Positions 23,720 through 32,774 of a stretch of 41,807 nt of DNA are shown here, in pieces. Source of the stretch: Bacillota bacterium. GTDB taxonomy: Bacteria; Bacillota; Clostridia; Christensenellales; Aristaeellaceae. The translations under genes were made by a program, and so were the position numbers. Within the stretch, counting starts at the first letter, position 1, and each line of letters starts with the position of its first letter. The DNA lies in NCBI GenBank assembly GCA_023413135.1, contig JAEZQK010000058.1, positions 1 to 41,807 of the forward strand, written 5' to 3'. Under the pieces are notes generated by a model, which saw nothing but the letters and a program-made list of their open reading frames with translations, ran no database searches and was not told the origin of the DNA.

Positions 23720-23852
23720 GGCGGAGAAACCAATAAACAAACCCCGCCCCTACGGCGTGTAGAGAAGGTTGGCTTTCCGTCCGGCTCACGAGCGCCTCGG
23801 TATAGATGACAACAAACACCTACGAATGTAGGGGCGATTTGTAATCGCCCGC
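23720..23852. repeat. REP/BIME-like unit, copy D, with second 82-bp spacer
   Basis: GGCGGAGAAACCAATAAACA (23720-23739) leads into CCCCGCCCCTAC (ending 23753), then the 82-bp spacer (23750-23831), then GTAG with hairpin GGGCGATT-TGT-AATCGCCC ending at 23850. Relative to copy B the left half of the GC palindrome has been lost. No gene is visible anywhere in 23167-23973. Confidence 0.7.
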
Positions 23853-23973
23853 CTAAGCTTGGCATCCTGAGCGTAACAGGTGAGAGATTTGCTGCCGCCC
23901 ACATACCGTATTTTCTGTAGTTGATACGATACCAGGAAATTCTGCGAAGACCCGTTAAGGGGGTGCGCCCAAA

Positions 23974-24960
23974 ATGAAAGCATATATTGCCCAGCGGCTG
24001 TTTTACATGGTGGTGCTGCTGGCAGTTGTTTCGGTGTTCGCTTTTATCGTCATCCAGCTTCCGCCGGGGGATTATCTCACCACCTACATTGCCCGATTGC
24101 AGGCGGAAATGGGCACGGTGGATCCCGCCACCATAGAAAACCTCCGCGTATCCATGGGGCTGAACAAAACGCCTGTGGAGCAATACTTTCTGTGGATCGG
24201 CAATATGCTCCATGGGGATTTCGGCCGGTCATTTGAATGGAAGCGGCCCGTGGCAGACTTGATACGCGACCGGCTGCCCGTCACGCTGCTCATTTCCATC
24301 CTCACGACGCTTGTTACATATCTGATCGCCATTCCGGTGGGCATCTTTTCCGCCCGCAAGCAATATTCCATCCGGGACTATCTATTTACGGTGCTGGGAT
24401 TTATAGGCCTTGCCACACCCAGCTTTTTTGTGGCGCTTGTTTTGATGTTTATTTCCAGCACGGTGTTTGGCGTGAGCGTGGGCGGCATCTATTCCACGGA
24501 ATTTGTGAACGCGTCCATGAGCTGGGCCAAATTTGTGGATATTTGCAAGCACCTGCCGATTCCTGTGTTCGTGATCGGCTTTGCGGGCATCGCCAGCACC
24601 ATGCGCATCATGCGTTCCACATTGCTGGATGAATTGAAGCGCCCCTATGTGGTGGCCGCCAGGGCCAGGGGGTTGGAGGAGGGGCGGATGATCCGCCGCT
24701 ATCCCGTGCGGGTGGCACTGAACCCCATCGCTTCCTCCATAGGCTGGATGCTGCCCAATATCGTGTCCGGCATGACGGTGACGGGGATTGTTCTGAACAT
24801 TCCCACCATCGGCACGCTTTTGTACAACGCATTGCTTTCCCAGGACATGTACCTGGCCGGCTCCTGCATTATGATCCTGTCGTTTTTGACTGTGATCGGC
24901 ATGTTCGTTTCCGATATGCTTTTGATGCTCATCGATCCCCGCATCCGTATCGACCAGTAG
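23974..24960 (+). CDS. Dpp/Opp-type ABC transporter permease (DppB-like)
   Basis: The 328-residue protein starts MKAYIAQRLFYMVVLLAVVSVFAFIVIQLPPGDYL, the usual DppB/OppB opening, and has six membrane helices. Its permease loop is YVVAARARGLEEGRMIRRYPVRVALNP (about residues 225-251), and it ends DMLLMLIDPRIRID, also typical. It forms the channel with the next gene. The start follows AAGGGGG. It is cut off from the binding-protein gene by the repeat cluster, so it may need its own promoter or read-through. Confidence 0.92.
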   Translation: MKAYIAQRLFYMVVLLAVVSVFAFIVIQLPPGDYLTTYIARLQAEMGTVDPATIENLRVSMGLNKTPVEQYFLWIGNMLHGDFGRSFEWKRPVADLIRDRLPVTLLISILTTLVTYLIAIPVGIFSARKQYSIRDYLFTVLGFIGLATPSFFVALVLMFISSTVFGVSVGGIYSTEFVNASMSWAKFVDICKHLPIPVFVIGFAGIASTMRIMRSTLLDELKRPYVVAARARGLEEGRMIRRYPVRVALNPIASSIGWMLPNIVSGMTVTGIVLNIPTIGTLLYNALLSQDMYLAGSCIMILSFLTVIGMFVSDMLLMLIDPRIRIDQ

Positions 24961-24981
24961 TCCACGAAAAGAGGTACGCCT

Positions 24982-26106
24982 ATGCTTGAGCGGTGGACCC
25001 AAAGAAAGAAAGAAGAGCATTCCGCCCAGGAGCGGCTGTTTATGGCCACCCAATGGCAGCTGATGATGCGCAAGTTCCGCCGCCATAAGCTGGCGCAGGT
25101 TGGGCTTTGCGTGCTTGCCGTTTTGTATACGGTGGTTTTGTTCAGCGAATTTTTCGCCATCCAGGATTATTCCAAACGGGAAACGAAGCACATCCTCCAT
25201 CAACCCATGGCCATCCACTTTTTTCATGAGGGGAAATTCATCGGGCCTTTTGTGTACACCTATGACCGGGGCAACAACCCTGTTACCCTCCAGCGCACCT
25301 ATACCCAAAACAAGGCGGAGGTCCACAGGCTGGGCCTTTTTCAAAAAGGCGACAGCTATAAGCTGTGGAATCTGATCCTCTGGGACGTGCATTTTATCGG
25401 CACGGTGGACGGAGCTCCCTTTTACCCCTTCGGAACCGACGCCTCGGGCCGCTGCCTTTTCTCCCGCACCATGCAGGGCCTTCGCCTGTCGCTGACGGTG
25501 GGGCTGGTGGGCGTATTCTTCACCTTTATCCTGGGCTGTGTTCTGGGTGGCGTTTCTGGCTTTTACGGCGGCATGGCCGACATCATCATCCAGCGGGTGA
25601 TCGAATTTCTGTCCTCCATGCCCTCCATCCCCCTGTGGATGGCACTGGCGGCGGCCATGCCTAAGGAATGGTCTACGGTGCAGGTCTACTTTGCCATTAC
25701 CATCATCCTTTCCCTCATCGGCTGGTGTTCGCTGGCCCGCACCGTCCGCGGCAAGATCCTTCAAATGCGGGGCGAGGATTATGTGACGGCGGCCAAACTG
25801 GCCGGGGCTTCCGACTGGTACATTATCGCAAGGCATTTGCTGCCCGGCTTCGGAAGCTACCTGATCGTAAGCATCACGCTGTCGGTGCCCAGCATGATCC
25901 TGGGGGAAACGGCGCTGTCATTCCTGGGCATCGGGCTGCGCTCCCCGGCCGTATCCCTGGGGGTGCTTTTGAAGGATGCTCAAAATATCAGCGCCATTGC
26001 CGTAAGCCCCTGGCTGATGATTCCTGGCATTTTTATCATCCTGACGGTGATGGCCTTCAACTTCCTGGGGGACGGCATGCGGGACGCCGCCGACCCCTAC
26101 AAATAG
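24982..26106 (+). CDS. Dpp/Opp-type ABC transporter permease (DppC-like)
   Basis: The 374-residue permease has the N-terminal extension of OppC-type proteins (QWQLMMRKFRRHKLAQVGLCVLAVLY), a long extracytoplasmic insert of about 130 residues after the first helix, and the EAA-like loop YVTAAKLAGASDWYIIARHLLPG. It finishes with FNFLGDGMRDAADPY, a hallmark of DppC/OppC. The long periplasm-facing insert is common in oligosaccharide-type members. It follows the DppB-like gene by 21 nt. Confidence 0.92.
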   Translation: MLERWTQRKKEEHSAQERLFMATQWQLMMRKFRRHKLAQVGLCVLAVLYTVVLFSEFFAIQDYSKRETKHILHQPMAIHFFHEGKFIGPFVYTYDRGNNPVTLQRTYTQNKAEVHRLGLFQKGDSYKLWNLILWDVHFIGTVDGAPFYPFGTDASGRCLFSRTMQGLRLSLTVGLVGVFFTFILGCVLGGVSGFYGGMADIIIQRVIEFLSSMPSIPLWMALAAAMPKEWSTVQVYFAITIILSLIGWCSLARTVRGKILQMRGEDYVTAAKLAGASDWYIIARHLLPGFGSYLIVSITLSVPSMILGETALSFLGIGLRSPAVSLGVLLKDAQNISAIAVSPWLMIPGIFIILTVMAFNFLGDGMRDAADPYK

Positions 26107-26125
26107 GAAAGGAGGGAGGGCGCTT

Positions 26126-27160
26126 ATGAAACAAGAAAACATATTGGAAGTCCGGGGCCTGAAAACATATTTCAAGCTGCCTGAAGGCTTATTGAAAGCC
26201 GTGGACGACGTGGACCTTGACGTAAAGGCCGGCGGGACCTTGGGCATTATCGGGGAATCCGGCTGCGGGAAGAGCGTAACGGCCCACTCCATCTTAAATA
26301 CCGTGCAGACGCCCGGAAAAATATATGGCGGCAGCGTTACATACCGCACCCGGGCGGGGGCGGAAAAAAACCTTTCGCAGGAGGCCCCCAACAGCCCCTT
26401 TATGCGGAGCATCCGGGGCAGGGAAATATCCATGATTTTTCAGGAGCCTATGAGCAGCATGTCCCCGGTATACACCATCGGGCGGCAGATCACCGAAGCG
26501 TTTTTAACCCACCAAAGCAAGGTGGACAAAGGCGTCCGCCGGGAGGCGGAGGAGCGGGCCATCGCCATGCTGAAAAAGGTGGGTATGGCCAATCCCCAGC
26601 AGCGGATGCTGGATTATCCCCATCAATTGTCCGGGGGCATGTGCCAGCGGGCAATGATCGCCATGGCCTTGATGTTGGACCCGGCTATCCTTATTGCCGA
26701 TGAGCCGACCACCGCCCTGGATGTAACGGTGCAGGCGCAGATCACTGATTTGATGCTCGGCCTTCAGGAGACTACGGGCATGTCCATGATCTATATCACC
26801 CACGATATGGGCGTTATTGCCGAAGTCGCCACGGACATCTGTGTCATGTACCTTGGCCGGGTGGTGGAATACGGTTCCAATCGTCAAATCTTTGAAAATC
26901 CCGCCCATCCGTATACGGTCAGGCTTTTGCGCTCCATCCCCAAGCTCGGGCGCAAGGTACCCGGCGGACGCTTGGACGCCATCCGGGGCAATGTGCCCAT
27001 GCCGCTTGATTTAAAGCCGGAATGTGGCTTTTATTCCCGCTGCCTTCAGGCGGAGAAGGGCGTCTGCGACGCTGCAGTGCCTGCAATGGTGGAAGTGGAG
27101 CCTGGCCATTTTGCCCGCTGCGTGTGCTTAAGGGAAGGGGGCGAAAGCCGTGCCTGTTGA
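26126..27160 (+). CDS. Dpp/Opp-type ABC transporter ATP-binding protein (DppD-like)
   Basis: The 344-residue ATPase has Walker A GESGCGKS (about residues 45-52), the Q-loop region IFQEPMSS, signature LSGGMCQRAMIAMA, Walker B ILIADEPTTALD and the switch His in ITHDMG. The C-terminal oligopeptide-transporter extension is present with a Cys-rich pattern (CGFYSRC...C...CVC), which in some OppD/DppD proteins binds an iron-sulfur cluster. It pairs with the next gene as the ATPase heterodimer; the next start lies inside its 3' end. Confidence 0.93.
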   Translation: MKQENILEVRGLKTYFKLPEGLLKAVDDVDLDVKAGGTLGIIGESGCGKSVTAHSILNTVQTPGKIYGGSVTYRTRAGAEKNLSQEAPNSPFMRSIRGREISMIFQEPMSSMSPVYTIGRQITEAFLTHQSKVDKGVRREAEERAIAMLKKVGMANPQQRMLDYPHQLSGGMCQRAMIAMALMLDPAILIADEPTTALDVTVQAQITDLMLGLQETTGMSMIYITHDMGVIAEVATDICVMYLGRVVEYGSNRQIFENPAHPYTVRLLRSIPKLGRKVPGGRLDAIRGNVPMPLDLKPECGFYSRCLQAEKGVCDAAVPAMVEVEPGHFARCVCLREGGESRAC

Positions 27161-28208
27161 GAAATTCGTTAACACCGGCGAAGTGCTGCTGGAAGTAAAA
27201 AACCTAAAAAAGTACTACCCCATCGAGGCCGGCCTTATGAAAAAGCAGGTGGGCCTTGTTCGGGCGGTGGATGACATCAGCCTGTACATCAACCGCAACG
27301 AAACGCTGGGCCTGGTGGGGGAATCCGGCTGCGGCAAGACAACGCTGGGGCGGTGCATCCTGCGGGCGGTGGAGCCCACCAGTGGCGAGATTTACTTCCA
27401 CATGGAAAAGGGCAAGCTCCCGGTGGAAATGGTATCACTAAACAAAACAGAACTGCAAAAAATGCGTAAGCATCTGGCGTTGGTGTTTCAAAACCCCTAT
27501 TCCTCTCTGGACCCCAGGATGACGGTGCTGCAAATTATTGCCGAGCCCATGCTGCTAAGTGGCATCCCCATGGAGGAAGCGACGGTTAGGGTGAAGGAGC
27601 TGATGGAGTGTGTTGGTCTGGAGGTCAAGCATCTGAACCGCTACCCCCACGCCTTTTCCGGCGGGCAGCGCCAGCGCATCGGCATTGCCAGGGCCCTGGC
27701 CTTAAACCCCCAGTTCATTGTGGCAGACGAGGCGGTATCGGCCCTGGACGTTTCGGTGCAGGCTCAAATTCTGAACCTTTTGCAGGACCTAAAGGAGACG
27801 GTGAAGCCCACCTTCCTGTTCATTGCCCATGACCTGTCAGTGATCGAGCATGTCAGCGACCGGGTAGGGGTGATGTATGTGGGGCGGCTGGTGGAGCTGG
27901 CTCCTACCAGTGAAATTTATCTTGCCCCCAGGCACCCGTATACCGAGGCGTTGCTTTCCGCCATTCCGCGCACCGACGGTCAGCAGCGCAAAAAGCGCAT
28001 CCTGCTCCCCGGCGAGGTGGCCAATGCCGCCAGCCTGCCTTCCGGCTGCTGCTTCCATCCCCGGTGCCGCTACTGTCAAAAGCAGTGCCAGGAGGAAGTT
28101 CCCAAGTGGCAGGAGGTGTCCACAGGCCATTATGTGGCCTGCCATAGGTCGCAGGAGCTTGAACTTAACGGCGTAAACGAAGAAAATTCCGGATCTGATC
28201 CGGCATAG
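27150..28208 (+). CDS. Dpp/Opp-type ABC transporter ATP-binding protein (DppF-like)
   Basis: The 352-residue partner ATPase has Walker A GESGCGKTT, Q-loop VFQNPYSSLDPRMTV, signature FSGGQRQRIGIARA and Walker B FIVADEAVSALDVS. The Walker B has DEAVSALD instead of the commoner DEPxSALD, a normal DppF variant. The C-terminal Cys-rich motif (CCFHPRCRYCQKQC) is complete. The GTG start at 27150 overlaps the upstream gene by 11 nt, so translation is coupled. The glycosidase gene follows at 13 nt. Confidence 0.93.
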   Translation: MPVEKFVNTGEVLLEVKNLKKYYPIEAGLMKKQVGLVRAVDDISLYINRNETLGLVGESGCGKTTLGRCILRAVEPTSGEIYFHMEKGKLPVEMVSLNKTELQKMRKHLALVFQNPYSSLDPRMTVLQIIAEPMLLSGIPMEEATVRVKELMECVGLEVKHLNRYPHAFSGGQRQRIGIARALALNPQFIVADEAVSALDVSVQAQILNLLQDLKETVKPTFLFIAHDLSVIEHVSDRVGVMYVGRLVELAPTSEIYLAPRHPYTEALLSAIPRTDGQQRKKRILLPGEVANAASLPSGCCFHPRCRYCQKQCQEEVPKWQEVSTGHYVACHRSQELELNGVNEENSGSDPA

Positions 28209-28221
28209 GAGGGGAAATTTT

Positions 28222-29865
28222 ATGGCTGAAAAGGTATCCGTCCTGGTGGACGCGGGAAAATGGCTGAAAGAGCTTTCGCATACCTGGAACTATATCGGCT
28301 ATGACGAGTGCAACTATACCCATTCCCCCGGCGGCATGGCGCTGATCGAAAAATTCGGCAGGCTGGAAAAGCCCTACTATATGCGGGCCCACCACATGCT
28401 GTGCACCGGCATCCTCCATGGCTTTTACAAGTGGGGTTCCACCAACGCCTACATCGAGGACGAGCAGGGCAATCCCACCTATAACTTCGATCTTATCGAC
28501 GAGATGATCGGTATCTGGCTGAACAACAACTGCAAACCCTTCTTTGAGCTGGGCTTCATGCCCCGCGACCTGGCTGATCCAAGGGACGCCGAAAACAAAA
28601 AGAGCTATCAGGTGGCCTACGGCATCAGCGAATACCAGCGGGTAGGCTGGGCCATGCCCCCCAAGGACTACAAAAAGTGGTACGACCTGATTTATACCCT
28701 GGTCAACCACTGCGTGGGCCGCTACGGCGCCAAGGAAGTGGAAACCTGGTACTTTGAAATGTGGAATGAGCCGGACATCTTCTACTGGCGGGGAACGGTG
28801 GAGGAATTTTGCAAGCTGTACGATTATACAGAGGCCGCCGTCCACGCTGCGCTGCCCACGGCCCGCTTCGGCGGTCCCGCCACATGCGGGGAAATGGATC
28901 CTAATGGCCGGGCCAGCCGGTTCCTGCGGGCCTTCCTTGCCCATATCAAGGATGGAACCAATTATGTGACCGGTGAAAAGGGCACGCGCATCGACTATAC
29001 CTCCTTCCACACCAAGGGCGGCGGCTACCGCTTTGACACCCTGGCGAAGAAGCAGATCCCTTCCGTCAAGGCGTTGGTGGAAAACGTGCGCACCCAAGGC
29101 TTGATCATCAAGGAATTCGGGTACGGCGGCCTGGAATGCGTACTGAGCGAGGCCGACCCGGACGGCTGGGCCGCCGGCGGCAGGTACGACAACTTCAACC
29201 TGAACTTCCGCAATACAGAGTATTACGCCTCCTACGTGGTCTCCTCCTACAAGAACCTGTACGACCTGGCGGAGGAAATGGGGATGGACATAAGGCCCCT
29301 GGCCTGGGCGTTCATGTTCGAAGGGGAGCGCTGCTTCGAGGGCACCCGCACCTTTTCCACCCAGGGCATCGACAAGGCCGTGTTCAACCTGTTCAAGCTC
29401 TATGCCAGGCTGGGCCATCAGCGCATCGCCCTTTCAAGCAGCCGGGATATTGACCCCAGCAAGTTTGAAGACCTGAACGGAACCAAGGAAGGCCCGGAGG
29501 TGGACGGCTGGGCCACCACAACTTGCGAAAATGCGGTGCAGGTTTTGCTCTACTGTCACCACGACGACTGGGATGTAAAGGAGACCTTCGATATCGACCT
29601 TACATTTACAAACCTGCCCTTTGACGGCAAGGCGATTGTGAAGCATTCCCGCATCGACGAAAGCCACTCCAACGCCTATGCCGAGTGGGTGCGCCAGGGC
29701 AAGCCCAATTATCCCAACCCCGGCCAGTACGCGGCCATCAAGGCCCGGGATGGCATAGAGTTTTGCGAAGCACCCCAAACCGTTCTCATCCACGAGGGGC
29801 GCCTGGAAAAAAGTTTTTCCTTGCCCGCCCATGCCATTTCGTTTTTGACCATTGAAAAGGTATAA
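28222..29865 (+). CDS. GH39-like glycoside hydrolase (beta-xylosidase type)
   Basis: The 547-residue protein has no signal peptide and should act in the cytoplasm on imported glycosides. The catalytic acid/base is likely Glu183 in WYFEMWNEPDIFYW, and the nucleophile candidate is Glu298 in LIIKEFGYGG; their spacing of 115 residues fits clan GH-A family 39. The N-terminal signature HTWNYIGYDECNYTHSPGG and the beta-sandwich-like C-terminus agree with GH39 xylosidases or iduronidase-like enzymes. GGAGG sits upstream of the ATG. It lies between transporter and transketolase genes, consistent with release of pentose or a related sugar. Confidence 0.8.
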   Translation: MAEKVSVLVDAGKWLKELSHTWNYIGYDECNYTHSPGGMALIEKFGRLEKPYYMRAHHMLCTGILHGFYKWGSTNAYIEDEQGNPTYNFDLIDEMIGIWLNNNCKPFFELGFMPRDLADPRDAENKKSYQVAYGISEYQRVGWAMPPKDYKKWYDLIYTLVNHCVGRYGAKEVETWYFEMWNEPDIFYWRGTVEEFCKLYDYTEAAVHAALPTARFGGPATCGEMDPNGRASRFLRAFLAHIKDGTNYVTGEKGTRIDYTSFHTKGGGYRFDTLAKKQIPSVKALVENVRTQGLIIKEFGYGGLECVLSEADPDGWAAGGRYDNFNLNFRNTEYYASYVVSSYKNLYDLAEEMGMDIRPLAWAFMFEGERCFEGTRTFSTQGIDKAVFNLFKLYARLGHQRIALSSSRDIDPSKFEDLNGTKEGPEVDGWATTTCENAVQVLLYCHHDDWDVKETFDIDLTFTNLPFDGKAIVKHSRIDESHSNAYAEWVRQGKPNYPNPGQYAAIKARDGIEFCEAPQTVLIHEGRLEKSFSLPAHAISFLTIEKV

Positions 29866-29900
29866 TAAGGAATAAGCGCAGGATCGGAAGGAGGCGGCCC

Positions 29901-30719
29901 ATGACAACGGAAGAACTGAAGGCAAAGGCCAGGCAATTGCGCCGCGACATAGCGGCCATGATCGGCCCGGAAAAGGTGGGGCACCTGGGCGGTTCATGCT
30001 CCCTGGCGGATATCGTTACGGTATTGTACTATGAAGTGATGCGGCTTCGGCCCTATGAGCCTGACTGGGAGGACCGGGACCGGTTTTTGCTGTCCAAGGG
30101 CCACGCGGCGCTGATCCAGTACGCCGCGCTGGGCGACCTTGGATATTTCCCCCGGGAAGAGGAAGGGACGCTGAAAACCCTGGGCAGCCGGCTGCAGGGC
30201 CACCCGGACATGCGCAAGCTGCCGGGGATCGAGGCCAATACCGGTTCATTGGGCCAGGGGCTTTCCATTGCGGCGGGGATGGCCGCAGGCCTTAAGCTTG
30301 ATGGGCGGGATGCCAGGGTCTACTGCTGCGTGGGCGACGGGGAGCTGGCGGAGGGCCAAATCTGGGAAGCCGCCATGGCCGCGGCCGCCTTCAAGCTGGA
30401 CAATCTTACAGCCATTGTGGATATAAACGGGTTGCAGGCCACGGGAACAGTGCCCGAGCGGTTTGACACAAGGCCCTACATGGAAAAGTGGCAATCCTTC
30501 GGCTGGAACGTGATCGAAATCGACGGCCATGACATGGAAGGCATAAGGGAAGGATTCGCCGCCGCCCAGGAAACAAAGGGCAAGCCGACTGTGCTGCTGG
30601 CGAAAACCGTAAAGGGCAAGGGGTTTTCCTTTGCAGAAAACGTGGTGGGCTTCCATAACGGCGCCATGACGAAGGAGCAGTTTGCCCTGGCCATGGCGGA
30701 AGGCGGGGTGGCGGAATGA
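29901..30719 (+). CDS. Transketolase, N-terminal subunit
   Basis: The 272-residue protein corresponds to the thiamine-pyrophosphate-binding half of transketolase. It shows GHLGGSCSLADIVTVLYY, SKGHAALIQYAALGDLG, the GDG motif GDGELAEGQIWEAAMAA with the downstream Asp/Asn (DNLTAIVDINGLQATG) and GKPTVLLAKTVKGKG. It transfers C2 units between phospho-sugars with the next protein. The next gene starts at ATGA overlapping its stop. Split transketolases are common in Firmicute accessory sugar clusters. Confidence 0.92.
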   Translation: MTTEELKAKARQLRRDIAAMIGPEKVGHLGGSCSLADIVTVLYYEVMRLRPYEPDWEDRDRFLLSKGHAALIQYAALGDLGYFPREEEGTLKTLGSRLQGHPDMRKLPGIEANTGSLGQGLSIAAGMAAGLKLDGRDARVYCCVGDGELAEGQIWEAAMAAAAFKLDNLTAIVDINGLQATGTVPERFDTRPYMEKWQSFGWNVIEIDGHDMEGIREGFAAAQETKGKPTVLLAKTVKGKGFSFAENVVGFHNGAMTKEQFALAMAEGGVAE

Positions 30720-31642
30720 AGCTTTCCAATCAAAGAACGGCCTACGGGGAAGAGCTGCTGGCGCTGGGCCGTATCAACAGCGATATCGTGGTCTGCGAGG
30801 CGGACCTTGGCAAAAGCACCATGACATATGGTTTTCAGCAGGCGTTTCCCCACCGGTATTTTGAAATGGGCATTGCCGAGGCCAACATGACCTCCTTCGC
30901 GGCCGGGCTCAGCTTGACGGGCAAAGTCGCCTTCACCAATTCCTTTGCAGTGTTTGCGGCGGGCCGGGCCTACGACCAGATCCGCCAGGCCATTGCCATC
31001 GGGCGGCTGAACGTGAAGGTGGTGGGCTCCAGCGCGGGGCTTTCCGACTTTGGCGACGGGGCCACCCATCAGGCCATTGAGGATATAGCCATCATGCGGG
31101 CCATTCCCAATATGACGGTATTGGTGCCGGCCGACGCGCCGCAGCTTCGTTCCATGGTGCGCTGGATGGTGGAAAATGAGGGGCCGGTCTACTTGCGTGT
31201 ATCCCGCAATGACTTGCCGGAGGTTACGGGGGAGAATCCCGATCCCCTTCTTCCCGCGGTATTGCACACGGGGGAGGATGTGGCGGTTGTTGCTTGCGGC
31301 GTGATGGTAGGGGAAGCCTTGAAAGCCGCTGAACTGCTGGAGAAAGAAAATATCAGCCTTCGGGTAGTAAATGTGCCCTGCCTGAAGCCCTTCCCGGAAA
31401 GCGCAGTGTGGGAGGCTTTAAGGGGCGTGAAGGCCATCGTTACGGCCGAGGAGCATTCGGTGATCGGCGGGCTTTCCGCCGCTATGGCCTGGGCTCTTCG
31501 CGGGGATGGGCGGCCCATGGAGGCTGTGGCGGTGATGGACAGATTCGGCCAGTCTGCGCTTAATCCGGATGAATTGATGGCATATTATAATCTTACCGCG
31601 AAGGATATTGCGGAGGCTGTGAAGAAAGTACTCTCAAACTAA
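30716..31642 (+). CDS. Transketolase, C-terminal subunit
   Basis: The 308-residue protein has the pyrimidine-binding domain (ERYFEMGIAEANMTSFAAGL-like: RYFEMGIAEANM with the catalytic Glu) and the C-terminal transketolase domain ending DRFGQSALNPDELMAYYNLT. PADAPQLRSMVRWM and RVSRNDLPE are standard features. ATG 30716 overlaps the TGA of the N-terminal subunit gene by 4 nt, so the two subunits are made in equal amounts. Confidence 0.92.
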   Translation: MKLSNQRTAYGEELLALGRINSDIVVCEADLGKSTMTYGFQQAFPHRYFEMGIAEANMTSFAAGLSLTGKVAFTNSFAVFAAGRAYDQIRQAIAIGRLNVKVVGSSAGLSDFGDGATHQAIEDIAIMRAIPNMTVLVPADAPQLRSMVRWMVENEGPVYLRVSRNDLPEVTGENPDPLLPAVLHTGEDVAVVACGVMVGEALKAAELLEKENISLRVVNVPCLKPFPESAVWEALRGVKAIVTAEEHSVIGGLSAAMAWALRGDGRPMEAVAVMDRFGQSALNPDELMAYYNLTAKDIAEAVKKVLSN

Positions 31643-31660
31643 TACCAAGGAGGTATAAGG

Positions 31661-32557
31661 ATGAAGAAGATAGGCTTTATCGGCCTTGGCATCATGGGCA
31701 AGCCCATGGCTAAGAACTTGCTTAAAAAGGGCTATGAGCTGACGGTGTACGATATCGTGCCCGACGCTGTGGAGGCGCTCGCCAAGGAAGGCGCATCAAG
31801 GGCCGCCTCCTGCAGGGAAGCGGCGTCAGGCAGCGATATCGTGATCACCATGCTGCCCAATTCCCCCCATGTTAAGGAAGCGGTATCAGGGCCAAACGGC
31901 ATCCTGGCGGGGGCAAAAAGGGGCCTCATTCTGGCGGACATGTCCTCCATCTCCCCGGTGGCGGCCAGGGAAATCGCCAAAGACTGCGAAAAGGGCGGAG
32001 TTATCTATCTGGACTGCCCCGTCAGCGGCGGCGAGCCCAAAGCGGTGGACGGCACGCTATCCATTATGTGCGGCGGGCCGGAGCATGCCTTTGCCCAGAT
32101 TCAGGATATTCTTCTATGCATGGGCGCTTCCGCCGTGCTGGTGGGGGATGTGGGCAGCGGCAGCATCACCAAGCTGGCCAACCAGATCATCGTGGCCATG
32201 AACATTGCCGCCATGGGCGAGGCCATGGCGCTGGCGGCCAAATCCGGTGTGGACCCGAAAAGGGTATATGACGCCATCAAGGGCGGGCTGGCCGGCTCCA
32301 CGGTGATGAATGCCAAGATGCCCATGGTATTAAACCGCAACTTCCAGCCGGGCTTCCGCATCGCGCTGCACATCAAGGATCTCAAAAACGCCCTGGAGGC
32401 CGGGAAGGACACGGACATGCCCCTGGAACTCACCGAAAGCGCGCTGAAGATTCTGGAGGAGCTTAACGCCCAGGGTGGCGGCGCGCTGGACCACAGCGCC
32501 ATGGTGCAGCATTTTGAGAAGCTGGCGGGCGCGGTGATACAGTCGCCGAAGGCGTAA
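31661..32557 (+). CDS. GarR/3-hydroxyisobutyrate dehydrogenase-family reductase
   Basis: The 298-residue protein starts MKKIGFIGLGIMGKPMAKNL, the NAD(P)-binding signature of the beta-hydroxyacid dehydrogenase family. It carries the substrate loop DCPVSGGEPKAVDGTLSIM and the catalytic Lys171 in GSGSITKLANQIIVAMN. It fits 2-hydroxy-3-oxopropionate (tartronate semialdehyde) reductase most closely, but sugar-acid relatives are possible. GGAGG precedes the start, 18 nt after the transketolase gene, and a terminator follows, so it is the last gene of this unit. Confidence 0.85.
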   Translation: MKKIGFIGLGIMGKPMAKNLLKKGYELTVYDIVPDAVEALAKEGASRAASCREAASGSDIVITMLPNSPHVKEAVSGPNGILAGAKRGLILADMSSISPVAAREIAKDCEKGGVIYLDCPVSGGEPKAVDGTLSIMCGGPEHAFAQIQDILLCMGASAVLVGDVGSGSITKLANQIIVAMNIAAMGEAMALAAKSGVDPKRVYDAIKGGLAGSTVMNAKMPMVLNRNFQPGFRIALHIKDLKNALEAGKDTDMPLELTESALKILEELNAQGGGALDHSAMVQHFEKLAGAVIQSPKA

Positions 32558-32657
32558 ACATATTCGGGATACGCTGGCATATCACAGTCTGCTTCCGATG
32601 AGCGGCGATCCTGCGAGCGGGGCTTTCCCGTTAAACAGAACGTACATTCATTGGTAC

Positions 32658-32691
32658 AAAAAAGGCCTGTCCTTCCCGGCAGGTCTTTTTT
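32658..32691. terminator. Bidirectional intrinsic terminator after the reductase gene
   Basis: AAAAAAGGCCTG (32658-32669) pairs with CAGGTCTTTTTT (32680-32691), one G-U, loop 10 nt. The A-run and T-run allow use from either strand. Confidence 0.85.
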
Positions 32692-32774
32692 GCTGCCCGC
32701 AAAACAATGATTTGGAATGGTATCATTTGGCCGTTCAGGAACACTAAGTGTGTCAGTTCTACCCTTTTTGGTGT

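Noticed and set aside
23316..23852. CRISPR array
   Set aside because: Repeats are palindromic, few and unevenly spaced, and the longer conserved parts include what would be spacers; no cas genes are present.
24382..25836. Minus-strand open frame of 484 codons
   Set aside because: Antisense to both DppB- and DppC-like permeases; His/Asp/Gln-rich composition is typical of a shadow frame.
28165..29418. Minus-strand open frame of 417 codons
   Set aside because: Antisense to the GH39-like gene, whose catalytic motifs are intact.
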